Assembly: GCA_005281725.1 (NCBI GenBank)
Contig: SSBO01000012.1
Span: 15,391,075-15,455,074, forward strand
DNA from: Wuchereria bancrofti
Taxonomy: Eukaryota > Nematoda > Chromadorea > Rhabditida > Onchocercidae
Direction: 5' to 3'
Length of the DNA stretch: 64,000 nt
The number at the start of each line of letters is the position of its first letter. The first letter of the stretch is position 1. The translations under genes and the position numbers were made by a program. Shown here piece after piece: positions 48,242-60,800 of this stretch. The notes below the pieces were generated by a model. The model was not told the origin of the DNA and made no database searches. It saw only the letters and a list, made by a program, of their open reading frames with translations.

Positions 48242-51200
48242 ATGCAGTATGAAACACCGATATTATTACCGCGAAAGCGACAGCTGTCACGAAAGAAAAT
48301 TGTGCCTTCTGTGGAATGTTTCCTTGTTACAATGCTGTTTGTGATTGCTGTTCAGGTATACAACCCTTTTTATCTAGAAAAGCTGGAATCATTATTGGTA
48401 TCGCTCACTCATCAATATCGTAACGCTATGATTTAGGTATTTCTCCATCTCTTCGGCTTATTTTATAGCTGTATGATTCTCACTGACTGAACTGGCAGTG
48501 CTTCTACATAAATTCTCATTAATGATTTATAGCCAAGTTTTGGAAAAAAATTTTATAGGGTACCTATCTTGCATACGTTGTCGGCATATTGACAAACCTG
48601 GAACGACGATTTGGTATATCGAGCAAGAAATCTGGTTCCTTGTTATCATTTTATGATATTGGCCATACTGTTTCTGTGGTATTGATTGGCTTTCTGGCCA
48701 ATGATAAACATTTACCGAGGATTACGGCAACAGGTAATAGCATTTTAGAATTCTAATTCTGTGTTAATTATCACATCTCCTTATGACTTGGACCTTTTCC
48801 TTATAACGTATTAAGATAAGAAAATAGATTGAATGATATAAAAACCAGTTTGATTTGCATGGCTGTTATTTATAGCCTAATTGCAGGAGTATTACTTAGT
48901 GCTGTATCAATGTTTGTACTAGCCTTACCAGTGGTGCTATTTGGAGCGGAATCATCCGATGAAGTATCGCTATCACATGAAGTTAGTTCTTTCAAGTTTA
49001 TATCTCCCTTAATGCTCTTATTTTGAAAATTTTCATGGTGTAGGAATGGTTATTTATTTGACTTTTTTTTACATTCAATCAATTCAATCATCCTCTGAAA
49101 TCGTAGAAGTCTATAATACGGTCTACGTCATATTGGCATTAACCTTGGCTTCTTCTAACATGTTTGCGTCTTATTTTCTAAGAATTTTCATTGGTTTTAT
49201 AGCACGAATATATTCTCAGAAATATTTGTGATCCAGCTCGAGTTATTAACGGCTCAGAGAAAAATTGCGAACTTCAAGAGAAAGAACATTTTTGGGCCTT
49301 TTGTATTTTGATCGTTGGCCAAATCCTAGCTGGTATTGCTGCTGCGCCATTCAATACGGTGGCTTATGTTTACGTGGACAATAATCTGGAAGATAAGACA
49401 AAATCACCGTTTTACTTGAGTATTTTTCAATATTTTTCTATTTGCTGGAAGCAATGTTATCCATTTCACGAAGAATAATATGACATAAAAACTGGAATCT
49501 CATTTCAAATCTCAATACGCTTACAGCTCTTCTTTGAACATAAAAATTTCAAAAAAATTTCGAATGAAACTTCAATCTTAATTTCTTTTTTTTGAAAATG
49601 AAAGATTACCTTACAAGGGCTAAACACGCTTGTATTACTGTTACAGGCTTATTATCCAGTATGTATGCATTTGCGCCAGCTTTTGGATTCGCATTAAGTG
49701 CAGTCATCACAAGGTTATATACGACTATTTTTGACGGTAATGCTTCCAAATGATCTTTGAAAATGAATATTTTACTTATTAAAAGCTGAAGATTTATGCA
49801 TTCCAGAAATGAATTGTTTATTAACATTGAATAGTGGATTGCAAAGGGCTAGAAAGGACATTGTTCGTTTTTGGAGATTGTGATTTGGCTGAAATACTTG
49901 GCTTAAACTTTTGAACTTTTACTGCAGTGCCTTCAAGTGTGGCAATTAATAACGATGAATGGATTGGAGCCTGGTGGCTTGGTTTCGTCATCTTTGGTTT
50001 ATTTTACTTAGCTGCTATTGTTCCACTACTTTTCTTCCCCAAAAATCTGTTAAAGCACAATTCAAGTTCGTTCGAAATGCAGCAACTGAGGTTAACTTAT
50101 TTTCGCTACCTTGCAATATTACAGCAAACAAATTTGTTGATGAGATTATTCAATCCTAATATGACTTAACATGCTTATAAGATGATTACTGTAATTATTA
50201 GCTAAGGTAAAGCGATAATTAATTCAACAAAAATCTAAAGGATAGAAATCATTCTATTTATTGTGTTTGACATAGGTTCATTTACCTACCCTTGTTCTTA
50301 TTTTGATTGTAGAAATAAATGCTCACATGATCATGATGACCACCAGCTCTCTTTTTTGGGAAACGAGGAACGATCGAAAGAAACATTCTGCGGACAGTTT
50401 AAAGCGGCTGTAACAGGTATTATTGACTTCATTCCTCATAATTTTTTCCCTCAGTTACCTCAGTATTGAAGTCTTGAATACTTGAAAACTATTGATAATG
50501 TTAAATATTCTTAGAATTTCCGGGACTGATAAAGAATCGAGTATTCATCTCGATGATAATTGGATGGATGTTTGGCTCATACCTTACTAGTGGTTATTGT
50601 ACTTATTTACCGAAATACATCGAAACACAGTTCGGTCATAGTGCATCGGTTGCCGACACTTATGCTGGTAAATTATTGCTAGTACGAAATATTTTCACCT
50701 AAGATAAAGGAGACTAGCTGGAACCAGTTTGAGCGCAAGCAATTTCACATGATCCGTTGTAAAACTCATATTTGTTCAATTTTAAAATAGTAACATTTGC
50801 AGGCTTAGTATCAATTGGCAGTATAGCGGTTAGCACAGCGCTAGGTGGTTATTTGCTGACGAAGTTCAATCCATCACCTCGAAAAGCGCTGCTTTTCTTG
50901 ATTGCCACTTGGCTCATCATTGTAATCACTTATTTGATCGGTGCTATAGTTGGCTGCAACGAGTCACAAGTGAAACAACTCCTTATCGGTGCTATTAATC
51001 AGTTAGTGACATTTCAATACCAATCTCATTTCATCTCAAGTTGAAGCGTTTAGACCACTTTCTCTTACGTATCATAATATTTCATTACTATTCGAGCATT
51101 CTTTTAAAATTGTTTTCAGGGAAAAATTCATCGATAAATTAGAATGTAATCTTGAATGTCAGTGCAATCAAGTTGATCTCTTTAATCCAGTAAATCATCA

Positions 51201-52793
51201 CGCAGTGAACTATTTCTCACCTTGTCATGCTGGATGTCGCGAATACAACTCTCACTTGCAAAAGATATGTTTCAATTTCTGTTTTTATTCAATTTGTATA
51301 TTCTTCACTGCTATAGATTTATAACTCTCATTGACTGCTCAATTCCCATCAACAACTTCTTTTGGTAGCTAAATGAACGATGTTTACTTATCATACGTAA
51401 GTCTTCTCATTAAGAATTTCTTCTTAGTCATTTCGTTACATTTAACTCATTGAGAGAAGACTTATAGCAATGGCTAGGATTTTAAATTCCAATAATGATT
51501 CTATCTACTTAAAAGATCTTCAGAAGTTAACACTTTGCTCCAGAAGAAATCTGCAGATTTTTCGTTTTTTAACTCATACGCCAATATTCCTCTTCACAAC
51601 TATTTCTTCCAGTGTTAAAACGGCATTATTTCTTTAAAAATCTCATTCTCAAACAATCTATTTAATATAAGTTACAGAATTTATGGTTATATTATTAGTT
51701 ATTTCAGTGGAACTTATGCTTATGTGCTGATAATGGTCCGGTTGAAACCGGTTTATATATGGATGAATGTAATGCAATATTCACTTATATTGCTACCATG
51801 TTTACAGGCTTATTTCTTGGCAATTTATTTTTTATGACAACAATGATGATTGTATTAAGGTTTCTTTGTTGTGAAATTTTATTTGAATAACAATAGGTAA
51901 TCTATATATTCTGATTTATTATTTAAAAGGAACTAGATTTCTGATATTGTCTTTATGATAGTATCTGCCAACATTTAGCAAGAGTTCGCAATATTGAACT
52001 CTGCTTCACTTCCAACCTGCCATCAGGTTGGAGCTGTCAGGTATATTCCAAGTGTGCAGCGAACTATTCGTGTTCAGAGAGCTTAGCACTGAGAATAATC
52101 CACAAACTCTACTCGAAAAATGAGTTTAAAATTTTATGCTTAAAATTTATTGCAAAATTTTCTTCATTACAGTGAACATTATCTGCTTGATAAAATTTTC
52201 TTTTTGCAGATCTGTGTATGATGACGAGAAAGTTCTGGCACTTAGTTTTGCATCCTGCACCACAAACATTATGGGTAATTTGAGCATTATTTTTCCATTC
52301 TTGACACGGTCATATCAAGAGTACTTTCCTTTTGTAACTAATATTGTGTAGATTTAATTGATCTACTTTAAAATTTCTCTGAATTTGAGATTCAAACACG
52401 CAAATTTCGAATATTATAAAAATGGTTTAAATGCATATTATGGAAAAATATGAATGACATTAGAATTTTACAGTAATTCTTTACATGATTTTTTCAGGTT
52501 TTATTCCGGGTCCGATAATCTTTGGTTGGATTATTGATGAAGATTGTTTGCTGTGGCATAGCAAATGTCCCCATGATCGTGGCAACTGTGTCATCTATGA
52601 CAATAAAGCATTTCGACAAAGTTTCCATTTAACGAGTGCTGGCTTTCAATTCTTAGCTGTCATTTCAGTTGTAATTTGCTATATATTTAGCCATAAATTC
52701 ACATTTCCAGAAGAGGAAGGAGAAGAAGAAATGTATGATGAATATGTTGCAAAGCAAGCGGATGGATCATATGTTGTACAAACTGTTTTATAA
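48242..52793 (+). CDS. Organic anion transporter (SLCO/OATP family)
   Basis: OATPs are 12-helix plasma-membrane carriers of bile-salt-like and other amphipathic anions. Exons: 48242-48355, 48559-48733, 48887-48981, 49203-49419, 49647-49736, 49928-50090, 50313-50416, 50515-50667, 50803-51001, 51120-51264, 51708-51859, 52210-52274 and 52498-52793, giving 655 residues. The family signature appears as DEWIGAWWLGF (near residue 240). Exon 10 carries the Cys-rich Kazal-like extracellular loop (CNLECQC and SPCHAGC). Exon 13 holds [20 protein letters not shown] and the last helix, followed by an acidic tail. Phases agree at every junction. The donor after exon 10 is AAG|ATATGT, not GT, although only this junction keeps the frame into WNLCLC. 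An AATAAA lies at 52996-53001. The exact substrate cannot be told. Confidence 0.9.
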
Positions 52794-53257
52794 GTATTTG
52801 AAACATCTTAAAAATTTTACTGTGCAATTAGGGTCCGGGAAAACTGAATGGATTACTAATATTCCTTTGTTTGTATTATTCATTATAATTAAAATGATTT
52901 AAATTCATCTGTCCAGAAATCTCATTAGAAAAGTTTTTGGACTATTTTCAATATGCTTTTCCTTGTGTATGTTGTTATGCTGTTGAATTTCCTCTAATAA
53001 AAGCACATATAACTATTACACAACAGCTTAAATTCTTTCTAACATAAATTTCGTATTGCAAATTAATAAAATATTTGGAATCTTACTGTATATTTCAAGG
53101 ATCGCCTAAATTAGTTAATCAGTTTGGATTCATCACGAGCAAGCATTTTGCTAGTAACCATCTGACTTATACTATTGCGAAAATATTTTTAGAAAAGATG
53201 CGTAAAGGAGTTAAAGTAGATGATTTCAAGCAAGTAGTACAGTAATAAAAAAATTAG
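52794..53257. other. Convergent gap between SLCO and the GPCR gene
   Basis: Holds the SLCO 3' UTR with AATAAA at 52996-53001. No GPCR tail exon could be recognised on the minus strand. Confidence 0.55.
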
Positions 53258-56200
53258 CTAGAGTAGTAAGTTAGAGACGGCATTAAGGACAACAAGAGCA
53301 TTCAAGAAATCGTAACCGGAATGGTCGAATTCCATAATGGTGCTTAAAATACCCATAACGCAATACGGCGTCCAAAATATCATATTTAATGTGAGCATCA
53401 GGAAAGCCTGAAACAGTAACAGTTCTAGAATACCATAATTGAATCTTAACAATTCTGCGAACGAGAAAAGTAAGGATTAAAAGGAAGTGGTGAAGATTTT
53501 AGAAACCTGATACTGTTGCACGATTATGAAACAGGTTGAAATTTATGGACCAAATTAGAATTGTTTATTTTAGGTAAGAGGGAGACAGGAAGAAAGGGCC
53601 ATATAATCTGCAAGAAAATTAGATTTAAGTACTGATTCAGAGTGTTTGATTGACAGATCGATCATTTCAAATTAGAGAAAAGATGCTGCAGATAGGAAGA
53701 AAAATACTGTTCGATTTGTCACAAAAACTTTCAGTAATAAATTATAGACTTTGAAATCAAACTTTTCGTCTAGTTTTCCTCCGTGCCAATGCAACCGTGT
53801 TTTTCCATGCAACTGAAGATCTTCGTTGTTTTGTTTCTTCTATTGCTAAAGTCTCATTACGCTGTCGATTAAAAAACTTCAATGTTGGTATAGATAACCG
53901 GTAAATCCGTTTCCTGTTAGATTCACCGTTTATATTAATAGCATTGCAATCAGTGATTTCAGCATTTGTATCCCAATGTGGCAAAAAATCTAAAATTTAA
54001 GCTCTTGATAAAAAAAGTAAATTTATCATAGTAATGGCTGCTATTGTTATCGCCATAGCATTTACCTTTAGTGTTAAAGACAGTGTAGGAAAAAGATTAC
54101 GCGACCAACTCTTAATTTTTTGTTTAGTTTAGCATAAAGATCATTAGTGTATGTTGCAAAAGTTCCAAACTTACCTCTTATACTGGGGTTATTATCAATG
54201 GAGAATTTACAAATAGAGTTCCTTGGCATATTTGTTGTTCCTTGAAACCAAAAATGTCTGAAAGTTGGACAGAATTAATTCTTTTGAGTAGTCTTTGACA
54301 TGAAAATGTGTATCTTTTAACATTAATCAAAGATTGCATTACAAGAAATCTGATGTGAGAAATCTCCGGGAAGAATTATTCCGTTAGTCTAGATCTCTAA
54401 TATGAATCTGCGGAGAAACATATTTTGCTAGTTTTGCTAATCTTGCTCTAACTATTTAACTTGAAAAGAATTCAACTTCTCCTATTCCATCACTTTGCCA
54501 ATTCCTATTTGTTACAGTCATTCAGTGCTGAATAAATTGTGCACCGTGAATATTACCCAATAATTTTATTCCCTTTTATCGAATGAACAAGGAACGGTTT
54601 GTGCAACTGATCGCTATTTAACAGTTCCGCACATTCTTGGATATCTTATGCAACAAACTTGAATTGCTTTGTTTTACAGCATTTTGGAGAGGAAAAGATT
54701 GTTTATGAGAAAAGACCTTGCTGAATTACCGTTCTTGTCGGGTTTTAGTATCGTTACCATCGCTGTGAAATTGCTTCATCAGAATTAGCATTAAAGCATA
54801 ACATACTAATTCGACTGAATACGGTAGTATATAAATGGAAAATAAGTGGAGTGCGTTGTAGGCTGAAAAACTAAGAAAAGTGTTAAGCATCACAAAAGCA
54901 TTTCTTAGAATTCATTATTGCTCAAAAAATTCATAATCCTTTCAGGACCGTCGATAATAAGCTCTAACTTCCAAGAAATCTAATCGAATCTTTTCGATCC
55001 TAATTAGGTATCACCTCACGTCATTGCTGATTTTGAAGCATATAGGATGTAGTCAGGAAGAAACAAAATTTGATAACATCACAGGTGCTCTGACACTCCA
55101 CGTTTAAATATGAATCTCAATAGTTTGGAAGCTTTTGTTAATGTTAATGTTGATGCATAACAAGAATACTACTACATTTTTGTCAGTTCGGTTCACCTGG
55201 AACAACTGAGATTGCCTGGAACAACGGCTTGGCCAATAGATAAAATGAACAGAATAGTCCAACGTGCAGAGACAAAGTTCTGCAGCACTTACCATGCTCG
55301 AGAACTTTCAGCATACTGCTATCCACTAATGGATTGCTCATATCATCAAAATTTCCTGCCAAAGTTATATTGTCGTCACCGGTACTGGTCAAACCCATTG
55401 CTGTATGTTTCAGATAATGCGCTTGTGCCACCTCTTGCTGAACATATTCACGAAACCTCATCACTGTCCTGAAAAAATTCCTGAATTGATGTAAAATTGG
55501 CAAAGAAACTTTTTGAAGCAATATGAATTAATCATGCTCAAAAATACTCGAAATATGTTTAATTTAGTACCGTTGAAATGTCTGCAATGAAATGTCCCGA
55601 AATATTTTGAGAGAATAGTTTTGGAAGGACGAAAAAAGGAAGAAAATAAAGATAAGACAAACCAGACGGAGACACACTGTGGTTTACCATCCGGTAAAAT
55701 ATATACATGAAAAACGAAAAGTTGAGGTAGAGCGCAAGCGATTGCAAGTATCCATGCTAACGCTATCATTTGATTTGTTGCAAAATGTGACTTCTAGAAA
55801 CTATTTTCATCAAATCCTGTTTATCACGGAAATACCGCAATACCACAACATGAAAATATCACAATCATGGAAATAGCACAATTATTTTGCATCTATTTTA
55901 TGATAAGCTAGAAAAAAAACCTAAACTTTCCAACGAAAAAGGTATCGTAAATAAAAGGTATGGTCATGATGAGGAAAGTAATTTCAGTCATTTGCAATGC
56001 TAAAATAGACAACCTAAAATTGAGTGCATAAGACACAATTTGTAAAGAAGTTTTCCCCTTATATTAGTATTGATGTTCAAATATAAGAAATATTATCTGA
56101 AACGTAAAAGTTAGACTTGATGAATTTGACGTAAATGTGTTGTGATATACAAACGATCAGCAGCAATAAGCACTTGCATATTGGCTGTTAGATGCAATGA

Positions 56201-57802
56201 AAATGTATTAATGAATTTTGTCATGCGACATAAAAAATCACCGCCATACCACTGAAAATATCGATGATTTAGGAATGAATGATACACTAAGGCTATCAAA
56301 AAAAAGTTAAATATCAAAAATGTGACAATTTCAAAGTGGGAAAATTTCCTTAGGTTTTTAATTTCACATAACTCTCTCCCAATGTTTTCATTGCTTTTTC
56401 TTCCTTCCGAATTTGTATTTCTAATAGAAGTGAGAGAGCTGTCCGAAGTAAAACTGTAAATAAAAGCTGAAAGAAATGTAAAAAACATTGCTTAACTTGA
56501 TAAATATTACATTCCAAAAGATGCTCCTTACCTTCCAAAACTTTGGGCAACATTTTCTGATGTTGGGAAGTGCCAAAACGAAGCTAATGGTGCCTTAAAC
56601 TATGCTATTTTTCGTTAGGCCTAGTCAATTGTGTTTTTGATGATTTTGGACAAGAAAAAAAGAAGTGCAACTTACATTATAAGTAATAATCCAAATGATT
56701 TGTGTTGGAGCGTAGACATAAAGTACAATGAGATCTGCTACTGTTAGGCTTATTTTAAATCTTACCAATCTTGCTGCCAAAACAATATGTCTTCTGTAGT
56801 TGGAATTAAACCTGTAAACCACACTTTCTTAATGCCATTATCTGGAGATTAAAAACCATATATTAAAAAGCTTGGCATTATCAATTCTTAATTTCAAGTT
56901 CTCGAAGTCAAGAATTTTTCAAGGATTTTATCACTTCTGCTGTACCTAAAATTATTTCGGTTCTTAGTAATTATTTAATTGGCACAATTATTTAATAATT
57001 TAACTATATTTTTTCTGTTTAAAGTTCAGTTGTTTTGTGCAAATTTATTTGAAGACAAAAAGTCCAGTAGCAAAAGATGCAAATGTCTAAAGAAACAAAG
57101 TGATTTCTAAGTTTTCCAAAAAAATTGAGTGTTAACGCAATCCCATCTGTCTGCCAATAGTGAAAATAGACAATAAAGAAATGTAAAACACTAGAAAAGA
57201 AAAAAGCGGAATGAATTTATTAACTACTTTCTCTTTCACATCCTTTTTGCTAAATTAATGTTAAATTAAATAAATATAGCGTCAAAAGAACCAAATGAAC
57301 TGTGCAAAAGCAAATATTCCCAAAAAACTTCGGTTATACTTAAAAAGCAGTGTGACGGGCGGACATTTATTTGAGATTCAAAAAAATGTAATTTAGGGCA
57401 TTGGCCACTATTTTCGCACTTTAAATTGAAGAGATGAAAATTTCATAACTGATTCGAAAATCATTCGTCCTGATTTCTCAACCCAAAGATATGAACGCGT
57501 TGAAATTTTTCTTTTTATTTTCATTTTTTTTTTATTTGTCAAAGCTAATCATAAGTTATTCTAAGCTACTACAGCTACCTGTTATCATTGATCTACTTAG
57601 GAAATTATCCAGATTAAAATATCATCTAATTATTAATATTGTAGTGTTTCTGTACAGTAATCCATAACGGAATATACCTGCGTGACGTATAACAGCACAC
57701 AACAAGGCCTAATAGCATAGCAAGAGCATAGATAGCGCTCTCGATAACGTAACTTACTCGAGCAGCTGTAAATTGGTCACTTTCGATGCTTTCACTAGCC
57801 AT
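53258..57802 (-). CDS. Rhodopsin-class GPCR, GnRH/AKH-receptor-like
   Basis: A seven-helix peptide-receptor-like protein. Exons 57802-57678, 56811-56676, 56251-56117, 55793-55663, 55480-55197, 53989-53763 and 53407-53258 join in phase and give 395 residues. TM1 is SYVIESAIYALAMLLGLVVC and TM2 contains LTVADLIVLYVYAPTQ. TM3 begins WYGGDFLCRMTKF and ends LIAADRLYI, the DRY-position motif. TM4 is LAWILAIACALPQLFVF, with the partner Cys in KPQCVSVW. TM5 is probably GLFCSFYLLAKPLFQAIS, though it sits after an unusually long extracellular loop. A long basic third loop follows (RRKTRRKV reading frame). TM6 is MLTLNMIFWTPYCVMGI and TM7 is FLNALVVLNAVSNLLL, where a TAG ends the frame. I favour the GnRH/AKH-type class from the TM2-TM3 region. 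The ligand is unknown. Confidence 0.75.
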
Positions 57803-60800
57803 TGTCTCATTTAACAATGCAATTGACCATTACTCTAAAAATTTTTTAAAGAATATAATTTAAAAAAGAACAAAAAAGTTATCGATAAAAAAAATCATTT
57901 CACCAAAAATATACATTTATCATAGATTAACAAAAGTGAAAGTGAAAGTATTAATTTAAAATGCTGCAAAATCCCGGGATAAAATTGATAAAATCAGTGT
58001 AAAATACAATGAAATATGTAACATCAACCGGCTAAAAATGTTTAAAAAATAGGGATTGCAATGACCCATTTCTCATTCGCTTCAGTTGTATTATTTTTTG
58101 ATTAAATTGTGTTTTTTTTTTAAATTTTCAGATGATAAATTCTGAACATTGAAATATTTAGTAAATGGTTGGTATTTCAATTGAAATGGTTAGTATTTTT
58201 TATTTCAACATCCGATAAACAGCTATAGTTAGGAAAAAGGAGAAAATAAATAGCTATTTTTTTTAAGTTGAAACAAGTTGAACTATGGCAGATATGTGAA
58301 AATAGCAAATTTGCAACCTAAATAATTAAGATAAAAAGACAAAGATTCAAGTTTGGATCACAAAAAAAGTAGTAAATTAAATTTTGCTATAAAATCAAAA
58401 CATAAGGATTTTTCTAAAGTAAAAGGAAAATTTTAAATTGGTAAATATTTACATCAAGCGTATTTGTGCTAGTCAGCACCATCAATTTGTCGCAGAAGTT
58501 GTCAGGAGATTGACTTAAAGCCTTACTACCTTTGTGCCCGTCCTTCTACGTTGTTTTTAGACTGTCCTAGTTCTACTACGGATAAATATAAAAGTTAGAG
58601 AGAACTGAAGGAATCAAAATCAGAATTGAGAAAATGAACTGGAAACATAAAGTACTTCCCTCCTGTAATTTACTAGACTCGTATCTCCGTCAAAACAATG
58701 TATTTTCCAGTGGTACTGCGATGGCGTAGTAGACGTGACGGGAATGGTTCCTCAAAAGACCTTAAATCTCACCATCACCAATCAACAATCAAAAGTATGG
58801 TGGTAAGTAGATATGACTGTACCCATCAAAACTTCTAGTTAATCTTCTGAATATATGAGATGGATCTATGAAGTGCTTCGATCTAGCTTTAAACCAAGAC
58901 TAACACTTTATAAGGGAAAAGTTCCTCACTTTATTATATTTTGATATCAAACACTTGGCCATGGTGCTATTATAAAACTGATTGAGGAAGTTGTAACAAA
59001 ACCAATAATGAGAATGCTCAACACTTTAGAGTTTCAAAAAAAAAGAAAAAAATTTCTTTTCCAAATCAGTTTAGGATCAGTTCGAAATTACGGACGTAAA
59101 TGGCGGTGAAAAGTTGAGCCACATCTAATGAAATTGCATTGTATCCATGTAAAAGTTAAATTATTTTCTATGTTAACGAGTTGAAATGTTTAAAGTTAAA
59201 TTTAAATCAATGTCGGAATGAATGGTGGTGGAAGAGGCTGGAAGTAGCTAGAAAATTAGCAATTTCAAAAGATGAACGGATAATTCAGTAAATACTTAAT
59301 TGACTCATTTATTTTCTTGCAAAAAAGAAAAGGCGGAGAAAAGACAAGAAACCACTAACTAGAATTTCATTTCAACTTTATTTCACTGTTTCGATGCTGA
59401 AATTAGTTTCATTTCCTAAATTAACGTCAACGTAAAATAATGCGCAAAAGTACAATGCATAAAAGCATGACGTGGACAAAATTCAAAGGCAGTAAAAAGT
59501 GAATATTTTGGGTGATAAAGTATGATAGCAAATGAGACATGCCGTAAACAAAAGAAGGGACGAGAACTGAGCAAATAGTCAACAATAATATTTACGACAT
59601 GACTCAATTATCGCAAAAACTTGCTTTCCTGCCGCCTCCTTTTCTAAGCATTCAGCGCTTTTTATCTGTAACTTCATTATATGTCCTCAGTGTTCCTTTT
59701 TATCCACATTTTCATTGAATTCCTTCTAATTTCTTGTACTCAGTTTTAAACTCAACAAATTTTCAGTTATATTTGTTTGGAGAAATCATTTGGGGTCCGA
59801 TCATTAAATATTAAATGCTTATCTCTCGATTATTTACTTCATCCACCGTTTTTACGGACCATTTATCTGCATAGCACTCAATTTGGTTTCAATGATAGTA
59901 CTAAGCATTTTATTACTCTTTTTAGTTCCCAGGCATCATTTTCGCCTGAGTCTGACAATGTATCAACACTTACTACCTGAACATCATTGCAACTTAAGCA
60001 AGTAAAATAAGTGGAATCTTGAGGATAGCCATTAATGTAAATGTTCCAGTCGTCTCCGCATGCTTTATACCAAATTGCGAACTTTTAATACAGTACTTTT
60101 TAGATTTATAAGTAGGTTTAACAAAGGAAATACCTTCAAATTTTAAACGTTTAGACAACAATATGACATCATTAGTCAAGGGATGAATAGCACTTAATCA
60201 CAAGTTAAATTTAAATTTAGAAGCCATCAATGATGAGAAATTTTAAACAACACAGATAGGATAATTTTTTGTTCCTCACTAAGTTGATGAATAATTAAGG
60301 TCGTACTCAGTAATCATCCTGAATTGCCTTAATTTCAATTTTTGATCACGAAAGTTTTAAAAGTTTGAGGTACAAAAATCTTAATTCGAAGTTTTCCATT
60401 AGAGTAGAAGCGATAACGTCATGAATATCCTTTGCTTCGATGAGAAGATATTTGTTAAATGTTTGTTTAATAATAATTACAAACATAACTATAGAAATAA
60501 TTCTCATACTGCTGATATCAGCTTGACTCTGACATCAGCTTTTTTTGTCAAACGTTATAAGCTATAAGCAAAAAAATTAGCAAATGTTCAAAATTTAGTC
60601 ATACATTATTACAATTAAGGTATTTGTTTATACACAAAAAGATTTTTTAAAGCTGCTTAGATTTCAGAGAATATTGATTTAAAAACCTAATTCTTACGTC
60701 AATTCAAGATTTTTTTTAGTATGTTAGATCTTCACATTTTTAATTAGCAATTAATTGTTAATTAAAAATCTCTTGTAGTTAATTTCACTTCCTTGCTATG

